From: Raphanus sativus
Lineage: Eukaryota; Streptophyta; Magnoliopsida; Brassicales; Brassicaceae
Reading direction: 5' to 3'
Length of the DNA stretch: 64,000 bases
Assembly: GCF_000801105.2 (NCBI RefSeq)
Contig: NC_079518.1
Span: 17,588,800 to 17,652,799 of the forward strand
Position numbers and translations under genes: made by a program
In this document: positions 44,062 to 55,287 of the stretch, piece by piece
Layout: each line of letters begins with the position of its first letter
How positions within the stretch are numbered: position 1 is the first letter of the stretch
Notes under the pieces: model-generated
What the model was told of the DNA's origin: nothing
Database searches by the model: none
What the model saw: the letters and a program-made list of their open reading frames with translations, nothing else

Positions 44062-45220
44062 ATGAATCTTAATAATAATCCCTTTAACACTCAAAATTCT
44101 AATAGTTACCCTTTTAAATATTCAAATCCCAATAACTATCAATTTCAGAATCAATCTTCTAGCCATCCTCAACATTTACAGAATTATGGTTATCAACCAA
44201 ATTTTTTTATGCCATCAGTCGTTCCAAACTATCCTCCAAATTATGGATCGATGATGTGATACCCATCTCAAACACCCTCTTATTATTCTATTCCATATGG
44301 TAATGAAGTTGTTCCAAATGTTGGAGCAACTAAATTTCCTGAATTTTCTACACAAATGTGGTATGAGCGATCTTAATGAGGCGACTCCAAATGCAGAGGA
44401 TTCAACTTCTACTCGCCGGAAAAGCCCCAAGTGGACCACTGTACAAAATTTGATGTTACTGAGTGGGTGGATTAAATATGGAACAGATAGCATTGTTGGC
44501 CCGAAACCAAAAAAGTGATGCATATTGGGGTAAAATTGCTGAGTATTGTAATGAACATTGCTCATTTGATCCTCCACATGATTTGATATCCTGCAGAAAT
44601 CATTTCAACTACGTAAACAAAATATTGGGAAAATAGATCGGTGCTTATGATAACGCTAAGCGTCTACAACAAAGCGGGTGGTCGGAGAACGATGTGTTGG
44701 CGAAAGCACATGGGCTATATTCAAGTGAAAAGAATGGACATTTTAATTTAATGTCTGAATGGCTCGCTGTCAACCACGTTATAGTAGCCAGGTAGGAGGA
44801 AATACTTGCTCTGAAAGCAGTTGATCTAAGAGAGCTCACGAAAGTGATGCTTGTGACTCCAACTCTATAGGATCCAGTGCTCGTCCAATGGGGAGGGATG
44901 CAACCAAAAAAGCTAAAAAGAAAGGTAAGGGTGCAGCTTTGGAAGTGGTCAATGAAGATTTTATTGAATTCAAACAAATCAAGGTGCAGGAATTGGAACA
45001 GTTGGAAAAAATAGCCATGTTACAAGAGGAGTCAAACCAAAGGCAAAAAGAGGCAACACAAAAACAAGAAGAAGCCAACCAGTTGATGAAAGAAAAAACA
45101 CGGGCTAAGAAGATGAAGATGTGGTTGAAGCTAAGTGAAAAGAAACATCTCACCATAGCCAAGAGCTGTTCAAACAGTTTAGCAACGAATTATTTGAAAG
45201 TTAATTATGATCACAAGTGA
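44062..45220 (+). pseudogene. Harbinger ORF1: SANT/Myb-like DNA-binding protein with NAM-associated C-terminus, broken
   Basis: Begins at ATG 44062 with an Asn/Gln/Tyr-rich tail (MNLNNNPFNTQNSN). The SANT-like part is SPKWTTVQNLMLLSGWIKYG (~44425-44480), then YWGKIAEYCNEHC and SCRNHFNYVNKILG. The C-terminus has Lys-rich sequence and a coiled coil (QLEKIAMLQEES, EEANQLMKEKTRAKK) typical of the NAM-associated domain. Stops near 44257, 44635 and 44795, and shifts near 44360 and 44510, break it. In active elements this protein cooperates with the transposase. Confidence 0.8.
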
Positions 45221-45735
45221 CTGTCTGTTTCATGTCAGTCAATGCTTGTTTGTATCATGTCACTTCATGTTTTAATAATGTTTTTTTGTCATATTCTATT
45301 TTAATTATGTAATATTTGTCTTTCACCTTTTATTTGGAAAATCCTATCTTTGAACCACTAGACATACTTTAATAATTGTGTCAAATATTTGTGACTTTCA
45401 TTTATCTTATCTTCTAACCACTCACTAAGCTTTAGTGATGCTATCAAGTGCCCGTGATTTTCATCAACTTATCTTCCAACCATTCTCCATGCTTCAATAA
45501 CAATGTCAAGTGTTCGTGACTTTAATCAATCTTATCCTCCAACCACTCACCATGCTTTAATAATGCCGTCAATTGCCTGTGACTTTTATCAATCTTATCT
45601 TCCAACCACTCACCATGCTTTAATAATGTTTTACTTCAACCAATAAATGTATTGGTTACATTTTCATATAAATGGGAACTCATTCTTCCATTTATGTATC
45701 AATCAAACAAATCTCAACTTACTAAAACAATCTCA

Positions 45736-47217
45736 ATGGATCCATCAGAATTTGATTTTGATATCGAAGCTTACAAAAGGCAGTCTGAAATTGAGAGGTA
45801 TATCCTCAACCATTTTAGTGAGCATCGACAAAAAATAGAGCAAAATTATTCATCTAGTAAAAAGAAAAGATACTTCAAGAGAGATCATGCAGTTGCAGAT
45901 CAAAGGCTGATTGACGACTACTTTTCCAATCAACCTACATATGACGATGCAATGTTTCATCGACGATTCCGGATGCGAAAACATGTTTTCCTCCGGATTG
46001 TTGGGGATTTATCAAGAAGTGATGACTACTTCACCCAACGATTTGATGCAGCTAATAAAGAAGGTATATCTCCATTAGCAAAATGTACCACGACCATGCG
46101 AATGTTGGCATATGGTGTTGCAGCCGACACGGTGGATGAATACATCAAAATTGGAGGTACTACAGCTTAGGAGTGCTTGCTAGATTCTGTAAGAGAATCA
46201 TACAATTGTATGAGTAAGTGTATCTCAGAACCCCAAGTCAAGATGACATGCAGAGAATTTTGCATGTTAGTGTAAAACAAGGATTTCCAGGAATGATTGA
46301 GAGTATTGATTGTATGCAATGGGAATGGAAAAATTATCCTACAACGTGGGAAGGACAGTTTATTCGGGGAGATAAAAGAAGCACCACTGTTATTCTTGAA
46401 GCAGTAGCATCCCATGATCTATGGATCTGTCATGCCTTTTTGGATGTTCCGGCACATTAAACGATATAAATGTTCTAGATCGTTCACCAGTGTTCGATGA
46501 TGTTGAACAAGGAAATACTCCAAGAGTGAACTTCTTCATGAACCAATGTCCGTATAATATGCCGTATTATTTAGCCGACGGTATCTATCATTCTTATCCT
46601 ACTTTCATTAAATCGATTAGGCTTCCTTAAAGTGAACTGGACAAGTTATTTGCATAAGTTCAGGAGGGTGGCCGAAGGACATCGAACGTGCATTCGGAGT
46701 GTTGCAGGCTCGATTTAAAATCATTCATGAACCATCTCGCATGTGGAACATTTCCGATTTGGCTATTATAATGAGGTTATGTATCATATTGCATAATATG
46801 TTTGTTGAAGATGAACGAGATACATATGCTAAACAATGGACTGACTATGATCAACCTGAGGCAAGCAGATCTAATGCACCACAACCATTCTCGACTGAAG
46901 TACTACCTGTATTTGCAAATCATGTACGTGCTAGATCGGAATTGCGTGATTCCAGTGTACATCATGAATTGCAAGCTGATTTAGTCAAACACATGAGAAA
47001 AGTTTGGAATGTTCCGTGGTTGAAGAAAATTTTAAGCTTGTTAATTGAGTTTCTTGCAGTAATTAAGCTATGTGTGTTTTATTATTTATGTTGTGTGCTT
47101 ATTAATGTATTGTATTTTACTTTATTTCTTCGTAATTTTATTGATATTAATAAAATTTCATTTTATTTTTTATCTTTAATATTTAATTTTATATTAAATT
47201 TTAAAAGTAACAAATAA
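45736..47217 (+). pseudogene. PIF/Harbinger DDE transposase (DDE_Tnp_4 type), broken
   Basis: ATG 45736 (MDPSEFDFDIEAYK). A helix-turn-helix-like region (MFHRRFRMRKHVFLRIVGDL) is followed by the catalytic core in pieces: ESIDCMQWEWKN (first Asp), SGTLNDINVLDRSPVFDD (second Asp), and IERAFGVLQARF (Glu). The late part reads IMRLCIILHNMFVEDERD and stays open to ~47217, the native stop being unclear. Lesions include TAG at 46168, a shift near 46215, a shift near 46440 and a stop near 46628. The three acids survive but are not in one frame. Related to host ALP1-like proteins. Confidence 0.85.
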
Positions 47218-47669
47218 AATTATTTAAAACATTTTAATTATAAAATATTGTAATTTTATTTTATTCAATAATTGTTAATGTATAATTACAAAACATATAA
47301 GAAAAGTATCCAATAAACAATTGTAGGGTAGAGTATTAAATAAAATTTGACAAACCATTGTAAGTAGGTGGATGTTGAATTATTAGATATAAGAGAGAGA
47401 AGATGATGTGGAAGAAAGAGTAGATGATGTAGAGGGTGTTGAATTTGTGAACCATTGTTGATAATCTAATATGAATTAATTTAGTGTTAAAAAATGCTTT
47501 CATTCGAGTTTTCCAAATATGGAAACAAAATCTTTGCAAATATTTTCATAATTACTGTTTCTAAATTCCGCAATAGTTCATAATTATCCCCTAAAATTTA
47601 CATTCTATTATATGTAGAAAAAAAGTTTGAACTCTATTTCTAGAAATATTAGATTTTGAGTAGTTATAA

Positions 47670-47985
47670 GTCTTGTTCGTTTCGCTGACGCAGCTAACGA
47701 CGTTGAGACCAATAATTAACAAGCAAGACGGAGAAAGTTAATCGCAGTGTCCATTATAAAGTTGCCGCTGCGACTGCCGCAACTGATCGTGTCCGTGTTT
47801 TCTTCGACGCCGTAAATATTAGCGGCTCGACGCCAATGCTGCGTCTCAATTATTATCTCTCGCTTCTTTACCCGGCGTCAACAAAAAGCTCTACCATCTT
47901 CATTTTACTCTGTTATTTGATTCCATTACTATTGTGTTTTTAATCGCAGACGCTGACGCTGCGAGTGACAAAAGAACATGGCTAT
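47670..47985. mobile_element. Possible hAT-like MITE
   Basis: Left end TTGTTCGTTTCGCTGACGCA and right end (minus strand) ATGTTCTTTTGTCACTCGCA are imperfect inverted repeats around a GC-richer interior with many GACGC/GCGTC motifs. Target duplication not convincing. Confidence 0.4.
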
Positions 47986-47999
47986 AGTAGGCATAAATG

Positions 48000-48699
48000 G
48001 ACAATAATTTTTTTTTATACATATGCTTCTAAAGTACTTTTCTAAGTTTCAATTTTTTTATAAGGTAAATACAAATCTACAAATTTTAGAGTGATAGGTT
48101 AAGCGCATAATATAAATTTCAAATATATTTAAATAACTTTTATTTAGGTAGATTATTTATTCTATCAAAGTAAATAAATTTTTTCACTAAGTCAGTTTAT
48201 TTAAGCATTTTTAGAACAAATAAAATCACTACATCTCTTAGGCTCTGAATGTACTTTTGTTTGTTAAATATAAATATATTATATGCACCATGCAATTACA
48301 CTATTCAATATATATGTCTACTGCAGAACAACAATGGCTTGTCTAAAATAAGTTGTTCAAAATACAAAATGTAAATGGTGACATATTAATTGAAAGCGTT
48401 ATGAATAAGCCATAATTACATCTGAGTTACAATGACTTTGATTGGTAACCTTGCGGAATGGTGTAATGACGTTTTACATGTTTCCGTAAGTATTTTACTA
48501 ATCAAGAAAAAGTTGCGGAATGAGAAAAAAATGCGAAAACACAGGTTTGTATTTTTGCTGACAGAAATATAAAGAGAGTTTTCATTAAGTGGAAAAGTGA
48601 GTTTTACTAGATTATGGTGGAAAAAATTAGAAATTCAACACTTTCATGTTACTAAATTATATGCTAATACCATTTTAAATTTTTAAATAAATAGTAATA
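48000..48699. other. AT-rich intergenic DNA, nothing recognised
   Basis: No open frame of note, no repeat ends seen. Confidence 0.4.
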
Positions 48700-49456
48700 T
48701 CTATACTATTATTTGTGAAGTGATTTTTCGCAACGGAACTCCCACGTTAAAAGTTAGAGTTACTAATATCAATACTACTCTTAACGAATTTGTATATATA
48801 ACTAAAAACGAGTTTATACTAATCAGATTATTTTTTTAATAAAATAAGATTACTTATATATTGTGTTGCTATCTTAAAATAATTATTTCTGTTATATAAA
48901 ATAAAAATAAGAATAGAACAATTTATCTATATCTTTACTATTATTTGTGAATTTATTATATATTTAAAATGAATTTATATTAATAATATTAATTATGTTT
49001 AAAATAAGATAATTCTTATATATTGTATTGTTATTTAAAAATAATTCTTATAATAGTTTGTTCGCACTCACGTTTAAATTTAGAGCGTTGAAAATTTATT
49101 ATTCTTAATAAATAATTAGGTTATTTTTAATATATAATTACCCATAAATTAAAAAATTCATTAATTTAGTATTCATCATTATTTAAAAGATTCTATATTA
49201 TATTATCTAAATTATTTTACATCACATATTTTAAAAATAAATATAATTTATGTAGATATGAATATTTTAAGTTTATTTTACGTAACAAATATATTTTATT
49301 AAAATAAAAGATATTGAATATAAAATTAATATTTAATTAATTATTAAATATTTCAAAAAAATGAGAATAATTCTGTCTGAGGTTTTCGAATTTTTAGTAT
49401 ATTTTTATAATTTTTTAAAAAATTATTAAGCCCGCAAGTGCGGTTAACACATCTAA
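48700..49456 (+). mobile_element. Non-autonomous Helitron, 757 bp
   Basis: Starts TCTATACTATTATTTGTGAA after an A. It ends with hairpin CCGCA AGT GCGG (about 49432-49443), an 8-base spacer and CTAA before a T. Insertion between A and T, no target duplication and the hairpin all fit a Helitron. Non-coding. An internal near-repeat of the 5' end (~48930) suggests nesting. Confidence 0.7.
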
Positions 49457-50061
49457 TTTTTTATAATAAATAATTATGTTAACAATAAAGTTATATTATA
49501 ATTTGTTTTATAATATTATCAGATGTCAATCTGTTATTAAATCATATTAAAAGATAAGCTAAATATTTATATAAGAGATAAAGTAATTTTAATAAATTTT
49601 AGTTATTTTCATATTATGTAATAATTATTTTCACAATTGATATTTATTTTTCTTATAAAATGTGAATACTTTTTAAAGTATTTTAATCATTTTAATATTT
49701 ATTTCATCATTCTATAAATTTTAAAAAAAAATTACAGTTTAATTAATTTTTCCGTAGTTTAATTATTTTTTTCACGATTCTGTTGTTAAAGGATTGCTTA
49801 CCATGGTATTATTGTGGAAAAACAAAAACAAAAAAGAAGCCCGGGGGGTCTTATATGATTTATTTATCAATTTAATTTTATTTTGGTGCCTGGCAACTCG
49901 AGAGCATTTATAAGTTTGGGGAGATCGTGAGAATAAATAATGAGAAGTTGAAACCGAGAAAATAAGAGGAGAAAGAGGGATTTGGTCACCTGGAGTGTGT
50001 GTGACAGTCTATATATATATCATCAGAGCTGCGATTAGGAACTGGAATCTGTTCTGTAGTA
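49457..50061. promoter_or_regulatory. Upstream region of the TMEM18 gene
   Basis: AT-rich to ~49840, then a GC-richer 200 bp with GCATTTATAAGT near 49905 that could serve as a TATA box, and a purine-rich likely 5' UTR. No repeat ends seen. Confidence 0.4.
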
Positions 50062-51186
50062 ATGGAGGAAATAAGATCTGCGATGGAGCAACAAATGGAT
50101 CTGATGGCGGATCTGGTCCAGAAGCTCTCCGGTGAGCTCCGAACCGGATTACAACCTGCCTATGCTAATTTCATTGGGTTTTTCCACGCCATCGATTGGA
50201 AGGTAACTGAGTCCGTTTGGTCTGAGGAATTTTGAATCAGCAGTTATCAGTATTATTGGGTTCCTTTTTGTTTTGATTTGATGTTTTTTTTTTCTTTCTC
50301 TTAACTACTCTTGGGCAGGAACCATGGATAATGGGATTAATGGCGTTTCATGCTCTGTTTCTATTGGTTACTCTTCTTTCTAGAAGGCATCTCAACTTCC
50401 ATATGTTCCTCTTCTTATTCTCATGTAAGTGTTAAAGTAATCCTCTTCTTAGCAGCCAGCGTTTTTTTTCTTGGAATGAGGTAACAATTATTCATTTGAC
50501 TACACAACAGTTTATAGTGTTAGAGCATCAACTTAAAATGGTATATGAGCTACTCTGGTAGAAAAGTCTCGGATACAATTGTTAGTGAAATCTCCTTATG
50601 GTTTTACTGTAGTTTTTTCTTTTGTAAATGTTATTGATAACGATGACCAAAACAATTGCAGTGTGTGGAGTGTACTTTGCAGAGAGTCTCAACCGAGTCT
50701 TGAGGAAAAACTGGAAGAGCTTCTCTACTCAAAACTACTTTGACCCCCACGGAGTCTTCCTCTCGGTTCTCTGGTCTGGACCACTTCTTGTCATTGCAAT
50801 GATAATTCTGGTAATGTCGCAATCGACTTGTTTCATGAAACATATTTTTGTTAGCAGTGCATAAATTGTTCCCATGTACATCCTCATCCGAAACACACAA
50901 AAGATGTATTAAACATCGTTAACTGAAATGACCTTCATAACTAAGAATAGGAGGATCTGTTTCGTGTTTGAGTTGACAAGAGTGATGATATATATGTAGT
51001 GGGTTTTTAAGCATGCTTTGTATATATTCATTCACTTGGAAAATTATCTGATGGAGGTGTGTTGTGTTTTTTTTTCCTTATTCTTGACAGATAAACACAC
51101 TCTTTTCGCTTTGCTACCTAATTGTAAAATGGAAAAGAGCTGAACTCAGGCATCGTGCAAGGCTTGCTCGTACCAAGCAGGAATAG
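50062..51186 (+). CDS. TMEM18: TMEM18 family transmembrane protein, 4 exons
   Basis: Exons 50062-50202, 50319-50424, 50662-50810, 51091-51186; phases agree and the product is 163 residues, the usual size. The N-terminus is a helix (MEQQMDLMADLVQKLSGEL). Three membrane segments follow: IMGLMAFHALFLLVTLLS (~50-68), HMFLFLFSLCGVYFAESLN (~73-92), and VLWSGPLLVIAMIIL continuing into INTLFSLCYLIV (~118-145). The C-terminus is basic (KWKRAELRHRARLARTKQE), as in TMEM18 proteins of the nuclear membrane. It is third in the syntenic series after PSI1 and the hydrolase (At1g34350 as I recall). No lesions. Confidence 0.93.
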
Positions 51187-52199
51187 AACCCAAAGCTCTC
51201 TCTTATTAGCATATCCTTAGTATACTCTCGCATTGCACCAAACTGTTTTCTATTTGAATTGTGTTTCATTTTGAACTGAACGAACCAAACCAGATTAAAC
51301 CAAGCCGTATTCTATTTCGGTTTGTTTTGAAACATTAAACTGAAATCTAAAGACTGAAGAATCCCAAGTCCCTAACCAGTATTTAAATCGACGAATAATC
51401 TGGTAAAGTTTTGAACCTCCGGATAGATTCAAATGGTCTTGAGAACTCCTTAAACGTATTGTTCATTAATGGTTTAATTAATTGGTTTAGCAAATTTGAA
51501 TTAAACAGAGGTGATGCAATCAGCCGTTAAGGTTAATAGTAAATAGAGATCCTCCTCTTTTCCAAAATCACGAAGGGATACAGAAAGTCACCATTAGTAA
51601 TCTCTCTTAGTTTCCTCCAGTCTGCATCTCTCTTTCATATTTAGGACTTTATAGGGTCAAGGAAGAGAAACGATGGAGAACAAACAAGTGCACCTACGTA
51701 GTTGATCCATCTTAAGCATGTCGTCAGAACAAATTCCCGCGACGAAAATCTAATTGGTTGAGGAAACAATTTTCTTTTAACTAAACATTTTTCTGAAAAA
51801 AACAAATGTTTTAATTTTTTGATTAATTTACAATACTAAAAGGGTGCAACTAACTAGATGAAATGTTAAAAACAATAGAGCCTTGGCCTAGTGGTACTTA
51901 AAAAGAAATCTCCTGATACATTTACCCACAATTTAATTCATGCTAACTATTGAAAAATTAATATTTCGACATTATTAGGAATAGAAAACCGATTCGCAGG
52001 CCGATAACGTAGAGTGCAAACGCGATGCTAGTCTAAACCCACTTTAAAGTAGAGACATGATATCTCTATATAATTAAAAAAAAAAGATATTGTTTGTTTA
52101 CTCAGTGATGAAAATAGGGTAATCTTGGAACGGAATGTTCGGAATTTTAGCTCAAACATAATAAAGATAAATCAAGTATCATCAAGGCTAAAGAACGAA
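51187..52199. other. TMEM18 3' flank; no gene; possible SINE-like piece
   Basis: At about 51885-51900 TTGGCCTAGTGGTACTT resembles a tRNA A box, and an A-rich tail lies near 52078-52088. No clear B box or target duplication. Otherwise featureless. Confidence 0.35.
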
Positions 52200-53881
52200 T
52201 AATAAATCCACAAAAGTCATGGTAAATGTCATGTCTCCGCTCCTAGATAGGATCGTCTGGACGGACCATGGACGCACCAGTCAGGTCGTAAGACCTGGAG
52301 ACAAGCGTATCATGGTCCAAAAATGATGGTTAAGAGTTTCAGGAAACTGAGACTTAACCAGGAGATGATGAAAACAAGTGTAAAGGAGCTGGTCGAGTGT
52401 TCCGGGAGCTGGACGAGGTCCAGATCGAGCTCAATCAGGTAGGTGCAGCTGGGAATCAGTTCACCTTGATTTAATCAGCTCATGAGAGCTGGAGTATTAG
52501 TTAAATCAGTTGGGAGCAGTTGGTGATTAACTTGTCTCAGCTGGACGGAGTGTTTCGAACCGAATCGGTGTGGTCGGGTCCAAGCGATTGGTTCGGTGTG
52601 ATGGCTGGATCATTACATCACACATCGAACCAGGAGTTGAGCATAGGCTCAGAAGTTTATTTGAAAAGGAAGAAAAGGGAAGAAACCGCCAAGGGCGGTT
52701 ATGGGCAGTTACTGGGCAACGGTTTGAGAAGTAACCGCCCCTTTTGATTCATTTTTGGTAACCCCTCGCCCAGGCGGTTAAGGGGGAAGTTACCATCGAT
52801 TTCTTCCTGATTTTCTTGGCCTCTGTTGTCGACATTCATTCTCAGACAGAGAGAAAAACTCAGACAAACTTCAAGAGAGAAAAGAGAGACAAACCAGCGG
52901 TTGGGCGATCTGATCCGCGGTGGTTCGTGGTTGATTCTGGTGAGAGTTTGTCTGTGAGATCAAAATAATGGATACTAGACAGAGGGAGAATGAGAAGGAG
53001 AAGGAGAAAGAGACATCCCCTGGCGCAAGTACTCCTAAGGTGAGAGGTGTGGCCGAAAAACCACCGGAAATAGCCAGCGGATGAACCGTCCGTGCGTATG
53101 GTTCAGTCTGGTTCGATCACCTAACTCTGATCATATACTCTGATCTTCATCTATACTTGTTTGTGGTATTGGATGTTGATCTTTCAGATATGGAGGAAAT
53201 GATCCTAGGCCTTGGCCGGATCAAAGATAAGTTGATAGTCCATGGCTTTGGTTGGACTGGTTATGGTCGGATCTATGTGATCTGGTCTGATTTATGGAAT
53301 TCTGATTATGGCATTCTCTTAGTTGGGAACTATCATAATTATTGATGAATTTTAATTAGTTTTTGGATCACTTGTGATAGTAGACCGATTTGGCATTTTG
53401 TGTATTTGGCGATTTGATATGTTCCATCCATGCATCATGATAGATTCTTGTGTAGTAATCTGATCATGTGTTTGTGTGTGTGATGTGTTAGTTTCAGGTA
53501 CTGAATCAGATCATGGTAAAGGAAAGGGAACATGTGGTCTCAGGCCGTAGGAAGATGTGTGGTGAATTGGTCACTTTAGATGGTGTTATCTTGATTGTGT
53601 ATTGTGCAACTTGTGAACTTATGCTAGCCTAATATGCAACTTAGTTATGCTAAACTTATGAATGATGTTTGATTCTGTTTCTATCTATCTATGAAGCATT
53701 TTTTGCATTTAATTACTCTGAGCTTAATTGTGTTTGAATGAACCTCAACTCTGATAAATACTTAGAAAGAATTATAGACTTGAAATTGGAATTAATGGAA
53801 TCAAACTGACTAGGATTGTTTAGTAAGATTGCGGTCTGGTTGGATTGAGGAATCCATGATCGGGTCTTACAGTAAACCTTG
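52200..53881. other. Unidentified transposon-like body flanking the second gag-only element
   Basis: GC-balanced DNA with repeated AGCTGG-type phrases (52390-52560) and an ATG at 52968 opening a Glu/Lys-rich stretch (MDTRQRENEKEKEKETSP) like the start of some plant gag proteins. It does not continue as a long frame. No ends identified. Probably an old LTR element into which 53882-56991 inserted. Confidence 0.35.
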
Positions 53882-54815
53882 TGATAGAACCCAGGACGAG
53901 GATCAGTCCATTAGAGCCATCCAGCATGGAGATCAGGACGTTCTGAACATTTCAACCGAGGTTCATGCACCCTTGGGTAGCGCATCGGGCAAAACAAACA
54001 TGCATGGCTTGATCATGGGAAGCAGTAATGATATATGTTCATTGTTTGACTCATATCTTCCAAATCACGAGGCTTCTACGCATGAAATCACTTGGAGAAT
54101 GTGTCCAGCTCAATTATGGAGCTCCTCGAAGAAGAATCAGATCAAACGGAGTTCAGATGTGGGAGTTATGCAATTTACAAATCAGGTGATCTTGCTTTCT
54201 CTCGAATTCGGGCCGTGTGGAGCATCCCGCCAACATCCAGATCCTTACCGCCATGGACCTGATCAACATGGATGAACCTGGACATTATCTGAAGGGTTTC
54301 CTTGACCAGTCCACCTAAAAATCACCACTTTGACTGGTCTTCATCATTTTCCACAACCTTGACCAAGACTACATCAATTTCTACAATTTTGACTCTCTAA
54401 TAATTATCTAGTCAAACGTTGTATTTTCTAGACATCTTTTTCCGCACTTTATTTATTCCTTTCTTTGACTACATCTAGTATAAATATGTAATCTCTACAA
54501 GGAATAAAATCAGTTCAATTTGGTTGTTTATTTTGTTCTTCTTCTCTGAGTGAGAGAGAGTTCTTTAGCTAGTTCATCGGTTTGAACCGGCTTGTTGATT
54601 TGGTGGTCAGCCAATCATCTTTGTGTGTTATTTGGTGGTTAGCCAACGCACTACATCCGTTCTTTGGTGGTTAGCCTTAGATCGTTGGTATATCAAGAGT
54701 CATTCCGCACCTCTTGACGATCCTATCAATCCATCCCAGTTCCAGAAGTGCCATTGCCTTCTCGGTTCATATCCAACACCCGGCCAAAGCCATCCTCCCG
54801 ATTTTGGGCTTATCA
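53882..54815 (+). repeat. 5' LTR of the second gag-only element
   Basis: 934 bp. TATA-like TATAAATATG near 54479 and AATAAA near 54504. A ~390-bp open frame at its start duplicates the C-terminal coding part carried by the 3' LTR. Confidence 0.93.
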
Positions 54816-54817
54816 TT

Positions 54818-54830
54818 TGGTATCAGAGCC
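54818..54830 (+). other. tRNA-iMet primer-binding site
   Basis: TGGTATCAGAGCC, two bases after the LTR, identical to the sites in the first gag-only element and the copia element. Confidence 0.88.
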
Positions 54831-55287
54831 ACTTTGGCTGGTTTGTTTTCATTCTTCTTTTCATCTTCTCATCTCTTCATCATTTTCTTTTTTTATTTCT
54901 TATTGGATCCGGGCTGTTCCTTTACTCTCTTGTGATCGCCTTATTAAAAAAAAGAAAAAAAGAAAAAGAAAAAAAGAAAAAAAAGTAAAAAGTTTTTGGC
55001 TTGAATCACTTCGGAAGAGAAATCCGGAGGGAGTGGTGGAAGAGAAAACCTGCTGGCTGAAGAGAAACCCAGCCTTAGGACAGTTAAGGCGGATCCACAC
55101 AAAAAAAACTATTTCTTTCTCTTTTCTTTTCTCACAAAGTTTGTTTTGGGTTTTGATTGCCGAATTTTGACTGCCTATCATCCTTTAAACCAGTGAAAGA
55201 ACTCTGAGTGACCATCTAAAAATCGTGAGCTAAACACTTGAGAGTTTGAGGATTTTTATTTGCTAAAGTTTGTTAAGTGTTTTCAGG

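Larger units (their letters stand above)
43620..47370 (+). mobile_element. PIF/Harbinger transposon, decayed, both genes present
   Basis: Inverted ends read CTACTTACAATGGT on the left (~43620) and, on the minus strand, CTACTTACAATGGT on the right (~47368). The exact 3-bp target duplication is unclear. Inside are the two-gene set of this superfamily: a SANT/Myb-like DNA-binding protein and a DDE transposase, both with several lesions. A 19-bp palindromic array sits just inside the left end. Confidence 0.8.

Noticed and set aside
54900..55181. Minus-strand Phe/Ser-rich frame in the second gag-only element
   Set aside because: Antisense of a poly-purine leader; no coding signal.
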